Positions 22,601-38,078 of a DNA stretch of 64,000 nucleotides are shown here, one piece after another. Each line of letters opens with the position of its first letter. Within the stretch, counting starts at the first letter, position 1. The translations under genes were made by a program, and so were the position numbers. Origin of the DNA: Apostichopus japonicus (Eukaryota > Echinodermata > Holothuroidea > Aspidochirotida > Stichopodidae); assembly GCF_037975245.1 (NCBI RefSeq), contig NC_092574.1, positions 10,185,713 through 10,249,712 on the forward strand, read 5' to 3'. Under the pieces are notes generated by a model that had not been told where the DNA came from, searched no databases, and saw only the letters and a program-made list of their open reading frames with translations.

Positions 22601-24275
22601 TAGCTTGAATTGCACGTGTCATGAAAAGAGACATACACGTGAACATTTAAAATAACCTCAATCTGTTAATTAACCCAAATGGAGACCTGCAGTGAACGAA
22701 TCAAACTTGGTAAACGTCAACTTATATTTCTGATATAGAGAAAGGACAATTTGATACATATGTGGCATACTTAGATGGAATTGAAAACACACGTAAAGTT
22801 TTTAAATAGTCTCAAGTTGGTATTAAGAAGTCAGTTTCAATAACGAATCCACCCCTCAAGTTCAGCTTTTCCTTTGCTTCCCTTTTTTGTCTTTTTATTT
22901 TGAGTGAGCAGGATGGAAAAAGAAGAAGAAATAAGGAACTGATATTCAACGTTTATGGAAGTCACTATTCAAGAAAACAAAACAAAAGAGATTAAGATAT
23001 AGGGGCTCCCATGGTGGTCATGGACGTTTGTAACAGACTTCCGATTTATTTGGGTCACTAATTAGGCTTGAGTGTTTTCAATTTAAAATATTACATTCCC
23101 CGCAAGAAAGATCGTAGGCCTTCTCTGTATTCGTACACCCTAACTAAGTAGGCCATGATGGACACTGATTGTATGTCCACAAATTCGAAACCAGTAATGG
23201 AAGTCGTCATTCAACTGTAGGCTTTTGCAGCCTGAATCGAACAAATCTTAGTTCTGCTTTGGTGACATATTCTCTTACTCTATAGATCAATCATGATGAT
23301 AACCAATTCGAAATATATATGTACAGACTATGCACCGTATTTCGGTAGTAATTTCGTCATCTGTTGTCACCTACCTCCCAGCCCCCCCCCCCTTCTGCGA
23401 AATCGTGGATTCACTACTGGAAGTTTTTACGTTCAACCCCCCCCCCCCCTCCAACTCACACACACACATCTCACATCTCTACTTCTATATGCACTAACGG
23501 TCAAGTTTGGACTGGCTGAAAATGTAAGAGCTATCGACTTACTTTGGGTTACTCCCGTCAGTTTAAAAATAGTGAGGGAGGGGATCGTGGGGTGGGGGGG
23601 GGAGGGGTTGAAATGGGACGATGGGCAGTGTTTTTGAAAATGATATTTGATTTCTTTTATTTCCATTCCGGCAAAAGGTCAATGAACGTTATTCATGTTG
23701 ACGACATCTCGATAACGAAAAAAAAAACAACGAACAGAAGAATCACGTGATCCAGATATACATGCGGTTGATATGATGCTATTCTAGGAAAGACCAATAC
23801 ATTCTAGCGTATGTTTTGCAGTATACCTCACTTATAAAGTTCCCATGGGACTCGACATAACTCATATAACGACCTCTCTTCATTGCTAAAAATACTGCAG
23901 TTAATTTAGCTTGTTAATACATGTTACTATGCGAAGATAACTAGCTCCGCATGGTTTGATAGTCACTATAGGGAAAACTGATAATTTCTATTAATATATA
24001 TATTGTAACAGTGCAAAATAAATGTATAGGCAACCATTGGCTAACAACCAGAATGTTAGCGATGTACAATTAACAAATAAGTGTCATCCAGACCCATGAG
24101 ACTCGGCGAGTGATGGCTGAATGATCTCTAACAACATTTTGACATGTATTTTTGGAAGAGGAATTTGAAAATCTGATTCATGTGATAAGCTATATATATA
24201 ACAACGTATGTATACACTTAGGCATAAAAGTCATGAGCATAGCCAGCCCTAAAATGTAAGGGTCCACCTCATCAA

Positions 24276-24341
24276 CCCTATCCCCGCCCTTCCCCCTCCC
24301 CCGCCCTTTCCCCTCCCCTCTTTCTCCACCTCCCCCTCCCC
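24276..24341. repeat. C-rich low-complexity tract
   Basis: There is a dense series of CCC to CCCCC runs separated by one to three bases. The minus strand therefore carries many G runs and could form G-quadruplexes. No coding content. Confidence 0.85.
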
Positions 24342-25278
24342 AATGTCGCTGGCTTCGGATGTTTAAGCTAATCCCATTTGCACAAAAATTGAAAGTCTAT
24401 CAAAGAAGTTATGCCCTATTCGATCAAAGAAATATTTTGTGGTTTTGAACACAATGTCGTTACTTTCATCAATTCATACAGATCTTGCAGATCACTTCAA
24501 ACACGAATGTCGTTACTCTGTGCTACATTTCATGTAGATGAGTGTGTGCTTGATCAATAACCAGGATCTTTACCCTAAATCAGTGTACAATGTCTCTATA
24601 CTATAAAGGTACAATGAAACGATATAGGATATATACTACCGTGTAGTCGTTTCCTGAAACTGGAAGGTTACCCCATAATGACATACTCTATTCATAGGCA
24701 AGATTATCCTGACTTCAGCCCCATCTCTCAAACTTCAACAATGTGCAACCTTATATATGCAATAAAGCACTGAAACCTTTTTCCAAAGCAGTGAGGTATC
24801 AGACATAATGCTCATTAGTCCAGCATTTCGCCATAAAAGTCAGTGTGCAAGCAAGCAAGCAAGCAATGACAAAATGTCTGCTATAGTTCAGTATTTCAGA
24901 GTATACCAGATGCATGGAATCCATTCACGGGGGTCATTCAAGGTCGGTCATTTCACCAATGAAAAAAAAATGGACAAATGAGTTGAAACATAAGTAAGTT
25001 AGAATCATGTCTCTCTATCATGGCTGAGTGTCGAATTGGGAGGAAACACACATATAAATGTCAAGGAAGCTGAGTTGATGAGTTCCACTTCCTTTGTTTA
25101 TTGATGTAATTTTAATGCATCGAAACATTAATTCCTAATATGACAGGATATTGATCATCCTGATAATTATCTGTCACATTGTACATCGACACAGAACTTG
25201 AACCGTATACATATACGGATATTTTATTTCCAGTCAATTGGTAAGTGATGCATGACTTCACTAAGTGGCGTGGTCATC

Positions 25279-25305
25279 GGGGTAGGGTGGGGGTGGGGGG
25301 GGGGT
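25279..25305 (+). repeat. G-rich tract with quadruplex potential
   Basis: The tract has at least four G runs of three or more, separated by single T or TA spacers, ending in a run of ten G. Similar G-rich tracts lie at 34927-34960 and 46751-46785. Confidence 0.8.
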
Positions 25306-28300
25306 GCTGAAACGTATATAAATTAAACCAATATGACTGCGAATTTAAAAGCGAACGCTTTATGTTGCAATTTGATATATTTTGTTCAACATATATCTTT
25401 CCTTTTTTTAAACATGAATTACAGCTTTTTTTCCTCTTTTATTGAGAAATTAAAATGCATGTGCTAAATAATACGAATTGTGGGAGAAATTATTGCCCAA
25501 TTAATGTCCATTTAGTGAGAAATGTATTAAGTGTGATCAACCGAGAGAGTGTTATAAAAAACCATATACAATTTAGTAGTTTGCAAGAGGCATCCTTCAT
25601 TCTACACTTCTGATAAAAATGAGGATGCTATTTCCTTTCTTTGGTAATATCTGGCGTGAAAAGTCCTTCAAGAAAAAGGGAAGCAAAGGGGGAAGGAGGA
25701 GGGGGGCGAATGTGGGATGACATTATCAATCCTCGCATTTCACGTCATCTAATTATATTCAACAATTTATTTCCTACTCACGTTTTTTAATATGTAAACC
25801 GCACTACTCTAAATTCCCGATATTCTAGTTAATCAGTTTTGGCGATCAATTTGTAAACTTAATATCAGGGAGAAGAGGTTATCCACCTGTCATACAAATA
25901 TTTACCTATTGTCGGATGAGGCCTATTCCAAACATTCCAGTCGCCGCCTGAACATAGCCTCTGAATAAGGAGATTATTTACCTTTGGTTCAAATTTGTCG
26001 GGGAAGGAGAACAATATGTTATGAAAATATATACAGTATACCGTATAAGCTCTGGTGGAAACATTATTGACATGTGTGGTGTCTAGTTATTATTGTTCAC
26101 TGGTTATACTCGCAATGACCTCGCCGGGTACTTTTTTAGCATAGACTTAGCAAAGTCTCTGAGGTGAGGTTGCCGTAACTCATTCTTCATAGACCTAGTC
26201 GCCAAATGCGTGTACTATACTATGTTTGCTTCTATACCTCCCCATGCACATAGCTGTTTCTTGCTCATATATTATCTGCACTGTTGAGTGTAATTACAGA
26301 GGGAGTGAGCAATTCGAAAGAACACCGGCAAGTTCTCAGAAGCCACCGAAGATAACCCGAGCATTCGCATAACGGGCTCGGGAAGCAGCTGCAATCTGCA
26401 GTCTGATGCTCCAACGTTTGACTATTTAACCGAAGGTTAAAAGTTCCGGAACACATAAATTGTTTCTTAAGTTCATCAACATCACACCACGAATGATGAA
26501 CTGAGGCATATATACATCTGAAAATATAAACATGATCGTAACATTCAATTCGCGGCACATTCTTTTAAAAAAAATATCGGACCGTGTATGGAGAAGCAGC
26601 CTGAATAAATTAAGCGGTTAACTCGATAATAATAGGTCGTTTCGCCTGATCTTGAACAAAATCCCGGCGGTTACTGTAATTTAAGTAGATTTGTTCAAGT
26701 CATCAGTCTGACATAATTATGAAGGAACACTTGAAAGATATTATCTACAAAACACCACCACTATGATTCATTTTCGCATCTGTTAGAGAAGTTGACCATC
26801 ACGTGCATCTCTAACACTTGTGCCAATGATGATGGTTAGGACTGATTCCCCCCATAATGCTTCACTTAGTAGCCTACAACAAATCCATGTACCAAATGGA
26901 TTTTTAGTGTGTAGTAACAGTAGATGTGTTACGCATGCATGAATGTTATTTCATTAGTTATTCGTCAGGAACTATATTAGATTTCAATTTCCATATACAC
27001 ATCCATATATCCTATTGTACCCTCTGAGAGTGAAACATGGTATGGTCGAATCCCTTCCTGTTGACCGTGACCCTCTGTGATGATACCAATATCTCTATAT
27101 GTCATGGACTAACTATATGTTATCTTACTTTTTGTATGTGAAAGTATCTTCAGGTTTAAACTCTCCGTCTGATATGCAAATAATTATTTGAAAATCATAA
27201 CAAATTAGCATTTGAAAACCACATACCCATCGAGTTAAGGGCATTCACTTGATCGTTGTCCTACTTTTGTCTTGACAAATGCAATGCCTATGCCATTTAA
27301 TTTATCAAAATCTAGCAATAAATACGTGTACATCCGGACATCCACATGTCGTCCGGAAGGGCTGGTAACAAGGTAAGAGACTGTAGACAAAGTACGTGAA
27401 AGGGTCAGGTATATCTATTTATATATATATCTATATATATATATACATATACATATACAGGTACGGGAAGCAACTGCAAAAATGAATATATATATCGGCA
27501 TCCGTATATCGAAACTGGTATCACTACTTTGTATTCGTCTTTAATTATATTTCCTGTAAATTTTTTTTTTTTTTTTTTTTTTTTTACGGAATAGACGAAC
27601 AGGAACATAACTTGTCGGATTTATTTTCTCTGTTACCTCACTATGTTGGCATAGTGGCTAGTGAGAATCCCACAGAGAATTAATCACGCCTCATTAGTGG
27701 CGTAACCAAGTATTGGTCTAGATCGGGCAATACCCTCGTGGTCTTACCGGTTAATTATTAACTCAGCTTATGCCTAAATTTACCGACAAAAGTGCAAACC
27801 CCCCACCGTCCCCTTTCGTGACACCTTTTGGTTTCATAGTTCGTGTGCATCTGTACTATGCTCAAAGTGTAGAAATATCATAAATATTTCAGAAAAAGTA
27901 GCTTTTGCACATTGTTATTCCTATTTTGAATAAATTATGTACGTATTATACATATTTTGTGTCATATTTTTATATTTCTTATTTGCTGTTACATAGCGTT
28001 TTAGAGCACTTTTGTGGATTTTACGCTTTACAAAATAAATTATTATTATTATATTATGCAAAACGTGGTGACTTAACGACGTTTTACGGCCTGGTGAACG
28101 CGCACTTCATGATATGCTTATGATATACTTTTAAATGAATTCAGTTCACGCTGGTTAATGGTTTTAGGTTTCCGTTGAATCATATCTCGCTATTTTTATT
28201 GACTGTTCTTGGATGATCTTCGACAACTATTCAGCGACACATTTTTGTTGTGAAATATTATTTATAATCCCTACACCTTCCATTAGTGGTTTCCGAGTCA

Positions 28301-28834
28301 TGTAAAGGTGGTTTTTCAACTTACTGACGAAAGTCTGTCAACCAATGAAAATGACATGTACCCGCATCTTGCTTTAATTTAATCAGTCTTCTCTGATGTA
28401 ATTAAAACGGGTTTGTTCTGTTTATAGCTCCATGGTTAGAGAGAAAAAGAGCAAGACCAAAACGTAGGTGATAAATACAGCCTTTTATATATAGCTTAAT
28501 CTGATCAAATTAACGGTCATTAGCAAGTAATTAAAAACAACGCCATTCCTGGGCACTTTTTCACAACCAAGACAGACATTTCTGACAGCTTCATACTTGT
28601 TCTTTATTACTTTCTATAGCAAATGAAAATTGATCAAATAGGCCTATTGTGTCAAAATCTGTGTTAATCGCCGTCATATTCCATTTTCCGTCACATGAAA
28701 AAGATAACTTTATAGTTTAAAACAACTGTGTGCGTTTGGTTCTCAATTTTAGTCAGACATTTTTTTTTACATTATCTTTGTCTTGGTTGTAATCACCAAG
28801 AAAATCTCACGAAAAATCAAAGTTTACTGAGGTA

Positions 28835-28837
<3 letters not shown>

Positions 28838-28877
<40 letters not shown>
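28838..28877. repeat. (AT)n microsatellite
   Basis: About 20 uninterrupted AT units. The open frame across it, which reads IYIYIY, is an artefact of the repeat. Confidence 0.97.
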
Positions 28878-28878
<1 letters not shown>

Positions 28879-31800
28879 TGCAAGTTTTCCGTGTGTTGAG
28901 ACGGTTGAAAGTAGGTGCATTAGCTATGGTGTTTATCCCCTCACTCCATTCAAAAGCATTCTTCCACCAGTGACGTCACGATTTTGTTTATGATGTTATT
29001 ACAATAATGAATATCTGCGAAAGATGTAGTATAGCGACGAAGCGTCACTTCCATATCGTTAGCAGTTATCATGGCGACGCTTCTTGTCCACGTGATCTAG
29101 TTCACTGTTCCGTTTCTATCTCTTGGAACGCCAATACCTTTCAATCTTTTGATCTGTTGATCGCTGTTTCATTACGTCTGTCCTTTCGGTTAACTGGTAT
29201 TTTGTGTTTAAATGTAAACTGAGGTGTGATTTATGATATCCTATAGTCCAGGTGACGAGTTATGTGTCTTTTTTTACTGCATTTATATACTACTACTACT
29301 ACCGCTGTCCTGAAAGCTCGGGTCAGTCGCCGAATCTCCCTCATGTAACGTAAAGTCGTGTACTTGACGAATTACCTATTGGGAACAATATTAATGGGGT
29401 TTCTGATTCCTATATTGCGCCTCAGGAAGTAACATATGTTCTTTCTGTTTGTAATGTGTTTTGTTTTTTAATATGTCAGGACAATGATGGCCGGCCGTTG
29501 TGATGATTTTTTCAAAGGTTCGTTTTTGCCAAGTATTGAATCGTAACTGATAAGAATCTATGTAACTATGATCTATGTAACTGCTGGACATGTACCGGGT
29601 ACCTATTTCAGTTTCCTAACTTCCCTATACTGAAACTACCAGGCTTCCCACGTCAGTGAAATGCAGAGGTGGGGGGGGGGGAATGGGGGGGGGTCATTGA
29701 GGATTAAGAGATGATCCGAGGCTAAAGTACTTAGAGGACTATTTAGGCTTGTTTATGTTGGAAGAGAGGCAGAGGGTGTAAAGTAAGGATTAATTGTCCT
29801 ATCAGATGCATTGCGAGGCGTCTTGATGACGCATGCGCCCAACTGTGACGTCACGATTAATAATTCTGACGTCACCATGAATGGTTTACCAACGTCGATC
29901 AGATTCCTTCCAAGAAGGTCTTCACGACCTTTAAGGAATTATAGGGAGGATTGGCCGTTATACGTTTAAAGCCTATATATATAGGTCTGCAATCATTTAC
30001 ATTACCGAAAGTATCATCAGTATCATCAGTATCAAAGTATCATCAGACAGGAAATGACGAAGTATAGATAAAGCTATATTATAGTTTACATTATTGGTCA
30101 TATGTAAATATGATACCTAATGCCTTGTATACAGAGTAGCAGGTTACAAACTTAAACTAAGGTGCATCGGCCTATTTACCTTACATATAGCCAGGATGAA
30201 GATTGACGCACATCATACACAGATATCGTTCTCCTCAATTTTTTTAATTAAATGATACATTAATTTTGGTTTTAATGCAAACTTCACTTAAACATGGTTA
30301 TAACTCCTATCATAACATTATCAGATATAGTAAATACATAAAGACTAAATATATGATATAGTCCAATAGACAACAGATTCAACGTCGATAACAGTTGTAG
30401 GATATCCGTATAGTCGGACGACTCGATGATGAAAGGGTAGTGGTAAAAATTTGTCAACGAGAAACAGCTGTTCATCCCTTCGAGTGACATCTGATTGTTT
30501 GCCAACAGTTAGCCGTCGGGGTTGGGGATAGGGTAATGGGTGCAGCTAACGTAGCGGGCTGTAGCTTATATCAGCACCAATTGAGAGACAAATCTTCACA
30601 TTCTGATATGTGTTATTGAGGAGGGGGGGGGGATGGGAGTAGGAAATGTCAGTGAATACTCTTCATCCTCCCTCCCTCCCTCCATCCCCGCACATCCATA
30701 TCACTTAGTAATGTCTGCAGCAAGAATGACTTGATTTTTTCCCTTTTCCTGCACAATCTATCTTGAAATAAGTCAATGGAAGGCATAATTTTGGGTCAAT
30801 ATTGAATGTGAAATTCGTAATTAAATCAAGAGTCAAGCAAAGTGCAGAATACGTTGACAGGGTATGGCGTTGAGATTCCTTTAAATTTCGCAAAATAGTA
30901 AGTTATATATTTTGCCAAATCGTATGCAAATTCGTAGAAAATGTAAGCTGGACAGGAAACTTTGATTCCTGTTTTCACAACACGAAGAGTTTCTGATTTA
31001 ATTTCTTTGGCGATAATGGGTGCTGGCCTCAAAAGGTAACATGCATATTGTGGGATATTTTCGGGAGACCGCTGGCAGATTAGAGGTTAGACCAAGGTAT
31101 CGGCTGTTTAATAGATGGTGTCTCCATGGGCAGATGTTGCTCAAGTATATCAACGAGAGCCTTTTGTTCTTCTAGAAATATTTATGTATAAGATATAATG
31201 TTTTGATATTTTCAACGATCGCATATAACGTATGTACGTATACGTTCTACATATACGTCTTCTGAGCGTTACAGAGGCTACACAACACATGAGTATATGC
31301 CTTTATGGATACCTTTTGGGTCAGTTTAAAGTATAACAAATGTTATCCGATAGGCCTATATTGGAATTTAAAATATATTACAAATTCTTGTATAAAATAA
31401 CCGCATTCGGTTAGAAGAGTGGCTTCCTGTTGTTACTCAATATTAGTTGGTTATATGGAATATTGGAAACCATATTCGTGGAACTTTCTTTATAGTTTAT
31501 TTGTCATTTTGTCGTGATTTTGCGCACGTAGCACTCTTAGATATTGGTAGAGCCACCGATACTGAATGTGGCTGATGTGCACATGAAACCATGTACTAAT
31601 AATTCAACTTGCAAAGGAATCTCTACACGTGGCGGAAGGGCAATAATACTCACAGCATATCTTTATGGTCTTAAAGAGGATCCGGAGACAGTTGATAAAT
31701 TAAGTCAGCAATTTATAAACCTGGATAAATAGATTGATAGATATATACTTTTGGGTGGGCTGGGTCAAAGGTCTTAAAAAGTACTTGTTCCGCTTGACGT

Positions 31801-34800
31801 CCCGAAAATGACGATTGGCAATAAGTCAATTAAGTAGCCTACTAATGAATAAGATTATATCCTGCATTGAATAGAGAGTATTTCCATGCAAATGGTTTTG
31901 ATGACAGCTTTGGAGAGTCCTAGGATAAGTTCTCGTGTAGAGATGATACGGTGTCCCTTTAACGCCATATCATATCTTTCCGTTTTTTTATCAGCAACGG
32001 TACTTGAAATCAAAGTGACGCAAATAGTCAGGACAAATATATGGTCATTGACGTGACGTCAAGGTTTACTATTGACACTGAATTTAAAATGATAAGCCTC
32101 ATACTTGTCTCATTTGCATGTAGGAATGCCACCAGAAAAAAAAAATAAAGCTTTAATGGGGCTTGATAGAGCAGTATACATCTAGTATATATGCATCAAT
32201 GCAGTTGTAAATTTATGAGTATTAAATGAGCTCGTGTGCTAATTTAATAGAGTCGTCTATTTAACACGAGTGTTTTACGATGATAACAATGTACAACACG
32301 CTCACAGTCAACCCAACATATTATCAAGAGTGAAGCTTTACGTCTGCTTATATAGACAATCATTATACCTGAGGCTGAAACAACCTCTGTATCGCGAGGG
32401 GAAACATGCAGGTCTACATGTACCCATCAGTCTGGTGGCCTCAACAAGAGATACAACAGTCATGCACATGAGGTTAAAAAGCAAAGTAAAACGCAAAATG
32501 ACAAACACAAAGTGAAAATCATATACATATACATTACGCTAAAGAAACATGGTCATAACTCGTCCTATTACCAGGGTAATACAAATACATATTCTTAACA
32601 GTATGCCTGGCTATAGGCTGTTTTACCGAGTCCGTGGGAACGTGACAAATATATCACTCTTGCCATCAACTGTTGACAGTATCCTAAAATTTATAGACGG
32701 CTCAGCGAGTATTGGGAGTCCTGTGAAAACGGGTGCTTTTTCTTTCAAAAATGCACCGATTTTGGTACCTAAGCATTCCATGGTCATAGGGATCAAGTAA
32801 AGCCAGTCAGATCCGAGGATATGTACGGATGACGGAAATCAACGTTACGAGCAGACGTATCAAAGGTTCAGTCATGAATTATGGCGTGAAAGGGATACCT
32901 GGCAATGCCCACTATAGGCTTATACAGATAAACTCTTTTCAGGACGGAACGGGGTATTTCAACTATATGTATCTGCCTTTGTTTGCATTACATTTGAGCT
33001 AAAGTAACATCCGGTGAACTAGCAATTATTGTCAGCCATCCAATATTTCAGTTTGATAGAGACCTTTGATAGAGATCCATGTGATATATATATCGAGATT
33101 GAACACGTTGAAAATAGTTGAAGTTCTGGTAGTTTATTTCGTCGCTATTAATTACTAAAGTTATATATCATTCATTTCCTTTCAGAGAACATTGCGTTTT
33201 TGCTCATTCTGCATGATCACAGGAAACGGACATAAATGATTACTGTAGGATTAGTCAGACTCGCGGCGTTAAATATCCCTCATGACTTGAAATATCACAA
33301 CACATTATGGTAACAAATGTGTGCTAATTTCACACAGTGTTTTCACACAGTGACTTCACCTTTTGGCGGCCATGCATCTTCAACTTGAATCCCTTTCCTC
33401 ACTTGGGGATATCATGGAGTTGGTTGTAGGGAATCCGGATCATATGCCGGCTTTGTATGGAACGCCAAAATGGTCACAGGAAAGGACTACGTGGACCCTG
33501 GCTCCTCCGCCCATGTTACAGCATTATGTTGCATTCGCTAGAATAACCACAACAGTGTAAACGTGTGGTCAGTGATCTTATAAAGTAGGAAGGGCACCTT
33601 TTGCGTAACCTTTCTGTCTTAGTTACATTCTGATGACTCAGTTTCAATAACAAGTGCAGGGTCTTCAGAGAAACGGGAAAAACCATTTACACGGCCTGTT
33701 CGGAGAATTTAGGTCAAAATAGCTCAAAAATACTCAAAATTGTAAGGTGGATGCCGGTAACTCCCTCTCCGAGCCTGTGTAAACGGAAATAACACATCAT
33801 TACACAATTCATAGGATATTGAACCATGCAGTGAAACAGTGAGAAATACCGCAACCTAGTTTAATAGGACAACTATTGGTCGGTACAGGTGTCGGTACAG
33901 ATTTTAGGAATCAGGTGGCGCATAGTTAAGTCATATATAGATACTAGTTGATCGTCCGGTGATAACATACACGTTCTTCACCTGTTTTGAGAAAGATCAA
34001 GGTTTCCTACCAAAATCTGAGCACTGGCAGACTGTCTTCTACTGCTTTCTGAAGCGTTTGTAGGCGAAATATGACATTCTCATTCAGCCGTGGTTAAATA
34101 TGTTATAAGTTAACCTATTCCAACTCTCGTAGCGTAACTTATAGTTTGGGAAGCCATGATGGCGTATTAATACACTTTTTTTATTTATAAATATTAACCA
34201 AAAGGGCAGCATGTTTTGTTCGTCGCTAGAGTAGATTCTGAACAGAGATATTCGTTTGTAAGCATTTCTCAATCGCGTATGTCTCATGAAATTTAACATC
34301 CACACTCTGTATGCTCGATTCTACTAACCTTGTTGGAGAAAAACAATATTTCATAAAGAGGTGGATCTCATAACGTTCAGTCATAACACTTACAAAAAGG
34401 AAGCTCTTTCATAAATCCTCTTCACTTGTTTTGCTTTGTGCATAGTCCCTGGATATTTGTCAGGTAATGTTAGATCTGTCGGTTCGTCAATAATATCACA
34501 AATCAAGGGCGTCGATTCGTCCCCCAGATCGTTCACCATGAATGACAATGGACTTGATTAGAATCATCAGTAAACAAACCTATACAGCTGTAAGATGTAC
34601 ATGATCCTCAGTCTCTATACCTCGCCCTTCCTTACTGACCCGCACCTACTATATGTTTCTGGAAAACAAAGTAGTTGTACCTACCAATTGTTTTTCTATA
34701 ATAAGAACCAACATTTAGGTCCCATTACATTTTGTAAGCAATAATGAAACGTGGGTTCAGATATTGTGCAGAGCAATCTGCGAAGAAATATAATTCGAAT

Positions 34801-34926
34801 AAACTAATCACATCAATTAGAATTAAAAAAATTCAAAGTCAATTTAAATGGCTTAGTTCCAGATTATAAAGATATGACTACCCGTAACGTTTTTCTTTAA
34901 CATGCATCCGATAGCAACTTACGGCT

Positions 34927-34960
34927 GGGGAGAGGGAAGGGGTGGGGGGTGGGTGGGGAG
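34927..34960 (+). repeat. G-rich tract with quadruplex potential
   Basis: Six G runs of three to six are separated by A, AGA, AA or T in a 34-bp stretch, which satisfies the usual G-quadruplex pattern on the plus strand. Confidence 0.8.
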
Positions 34961-37721
34961 GCGTTATACCATTGTCCTCATGTATACATTTTGGAGGGAA
35001 CTCTAATAACCTTGCCTGTTAAGATTTAGGACACGGTGTACTAAGCTATCAGAGTTCTTCGCATTTCGTCATATTTATTTACGTACTCAAGCTTTTGTCT
35101 GCATGAATTAACGTGAATAATTCAATAACCGAAGCAGAAATAAATAAAAAGATGCAGAGCTCATTACTCTCCCTGTCATACTTATATCTCCCCATACTCA
35201 AAAAAGTTAAATCGGAAAATTTTATTGTGTATTTGCAACATTTTTCAAGAACCTAATCAAATATTCCGAACACATGCATGTGTCATGAAATGAATATGAA
35301 CTCAACATCCACTCTTCACGTACTGGCTGAGTCAACAATGCAAAGAACTGTTGATATAGAAAAGGGTTCAGTTTGGGGTTCTTGCTGATCATTAAAATAG
35401 AGCGAAGGAATGTTATTTTAAGATCCTTGGCGCCCCGCGCCATTTTTCTTCTTGCGTCTTAAAAAAAGAAGCATGTCCGTAAACTGTGTGACACCTGGCC
35501 TCTTTTTCACCTTCCATCCAATGTAAGACTGAGGACTGGGGTTTCCATTAATTCTTTGAAAAACAAAGTTTGATATATGTAGTCTTGTAGTAATAACATG
35601 TTAACATGACCGTTCGCTGATAACGGAATATGCTAATAGGAAATTATTGGTGATGTAAACTAAAGTATACTTCATAAATTCTCTCGTGTTTCGAGATTTA
35701 AGCACCGTTTCGATACTAACTATGAAAATTAACTCTACCGAAACATTTGAAACTCGTGTTGATATGACCATAGATAGTCCCAAAGTGCTGAATAGATGTG
35801 CATATTTTGGATTGCCTGCATATGCTGTACATCCACTGTGGATGAATTGCCTAGGTGTGATGTAATCAATGAATGTTAATCGTGCACTTGCCGTATTATC
35901 TGCAAAGGTATTCAACTATTTATTTTCTTCAAATAGTGGGTACGTCTCGTGATGGACCTAAGCAAGTAGTGACTGATTTGTTCCATGTTAAGAGTATCTA
36001 TCAAGAAGGCGCCAACCTGATAATAATTAACAAATAGGAATAGTTATAAAAGAAAAACGTGATTATCTTGGCTATAAACCAATGGGAGGAATTACCGTAC
36101 CCAAATCAAAGAGATGCATTTAACTTGCTTTATATATATATATATATTTTTTTATAGTTTCTATAGTCATGTCCGTATGAACTCTCTCTTTTATTCCCAT
36201 TTTTTTTAAGCTGATTTTTATCAACTAGTACGGAAATACCTCCAGCTGAACACGCATCATGACGTCGTTTTATACGCTAGACCTACTCATTGGTTTGCCT
36301 GCCTCTTGCAGATAAGGATAATCATATTTCAGATGGTCTATGATTATTAAAAGTTGTAAATCCAGTGGATAAATAGAGCTGTCATGATTATGACGTAGAG
36401 GTTGGTTCTTGAATAAACAGAGATAGCTGCCCTTGAGAGAGAACTAAAGACTTCCCTTTGCCATCATCGTGAAACCACACATGGAAGTTTATCGGGCTAG
36501 GGTACACAGAATGAATGGAGGTGATAAACCATGCACGTAGACAGTTATCAACACCGCTTTAAAACATGTCCATGTTCTGATAATATGATGGAGAGGACCC
36601 TTCGCAAAGTGCAAACAATCCTGATATATATTTTGGGAGATTTTAAGATGATCTTTTTATGTAGCGTGTCAAGTTTCCCCGATATGGTTAAGGAAGTAGT
36701 AGATAAAAAGGAACACCGTGATTACGTTTAAGAAAAGAAAAGGCTGATTATGTTTTATTCAGGGTCATAGCTTATAAGTATTATTTTGGGTATGTGAACG
36801 TTCTTTTATACGTCCCTTAAAAGTTGATACAAAGTACTATTTTATGACAGCACCGACGTAAAGTCTCATCAAGTAGGTTTGGCACAGACCACCGGTGCTG
36901 CTGTTGCGGCAAATATGCCGGCACATTAATAGTTTGGCCACCCTCCCTTCAAGTATGACGCACCCTCGTCGTTTATAGTTTTGAATAAGTTAAAAAGAAA
37001 GTTAACGAATTATCTGTTCCCTCTCTCCACCCGCCCCCCTCACCCTTTCCTCCCCTAATATTGATGTGTTGTAGACAAAGAAACCTTTCAGGTTTGATTT
37101 TACCTATGGCTTCTTGAAGATAACCTGAAATAAAAGTGTTTTTTTTTCTTAAATATAAATATTCGTTCTATTCTGATACAGTTAGCTGGAAAAGAGAATG
37201 TCAAATAACAAAGACATCCTCAGATTGTAAATAGCACATATTCTTGCTTACATTCATTCACACATGCTTCTATCAGGGATCCGCCATTTGCTTATATACA
37301 GTGGGTGTTAGAAGTCCACCGATGCGTTTTAACAGGGAGCGGCATCTCTAGTAGTGATTGCAATTAATGCGACATGGATCATTGATTCTACAGACAACCG
37401 ATGGTACCTCTCATTTCTACTTTGGCAAAACAGCCGTTCTCTTTGTCGGGTATTCGACTCATGTTTGTTTAAGGGCTTAAAGGATGTGCAAGAGTAACAT
37501 GAAATATGGTATAGCCCAACTCGACCACCAAAGATTCAAAGCTCACGCCACCGCTATGAAAACCTGTCAGCTTATATATCAGAGAATTATGTATTTGAAG
37601 ATATGATTCTTCTATCTATATTGACATGTGGACTATAGGGACGGGTAAATGAAACATTTCTCTCATGGTTTTAAGAGGAACCCATGGTTCAGGGTGAACT
37701 CTCCTGGATGTTTGCTTTATA

Positions 37722-38078
37722 TATCATCCGCTGACGCCAGAACAAGGTCAGTAGGATGCATAGAGCCAACGGAAGAAGAAAGATGGAAATAGACAGCAGT
37801 GCAATGGACGAAAAACATGAAGTCGATTTGAAATGCGATATTACAATGAGTTGACCTAAGGTTATATAACAAAATGGAATAGCGAAAACAGTTTTTATTT
37901 TAGTATGCTATCATCCGCTGACGCCTGAACAAGGTCAGTAGGATGCATAACGCCAAAGGAAGAAGAAAGAAGGACAAAAAACATGAAGTCGATTGAATGC
38001 GATGTTATAATGAGTTAACCTAAGGTTATATAACAAAAATGGAATAGCGAAAACATATTTTTTTTTTGTAGTATGATA
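37722..38078. repeat. Two-copy 187-bp tandem repeat
   Basis: A unit starting TATCATCCGCTGACGCC at 37722 is repeated from 37909. Shared blocks include GAACAAGGTCAGTAGGATGC, GAAGAAGAAAGA, AAAACATGAAGTCGATT and CTAAGGTTATATAACAAAA. The second copy lacks about 25 bp present in the first (around 37786-37810) and ends in a longer T run. A third truncated start (ATATCATTCCG) follows at about 38076. It reads as a short satellite-like duplication with no coding potential. Confidence 0.9.
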
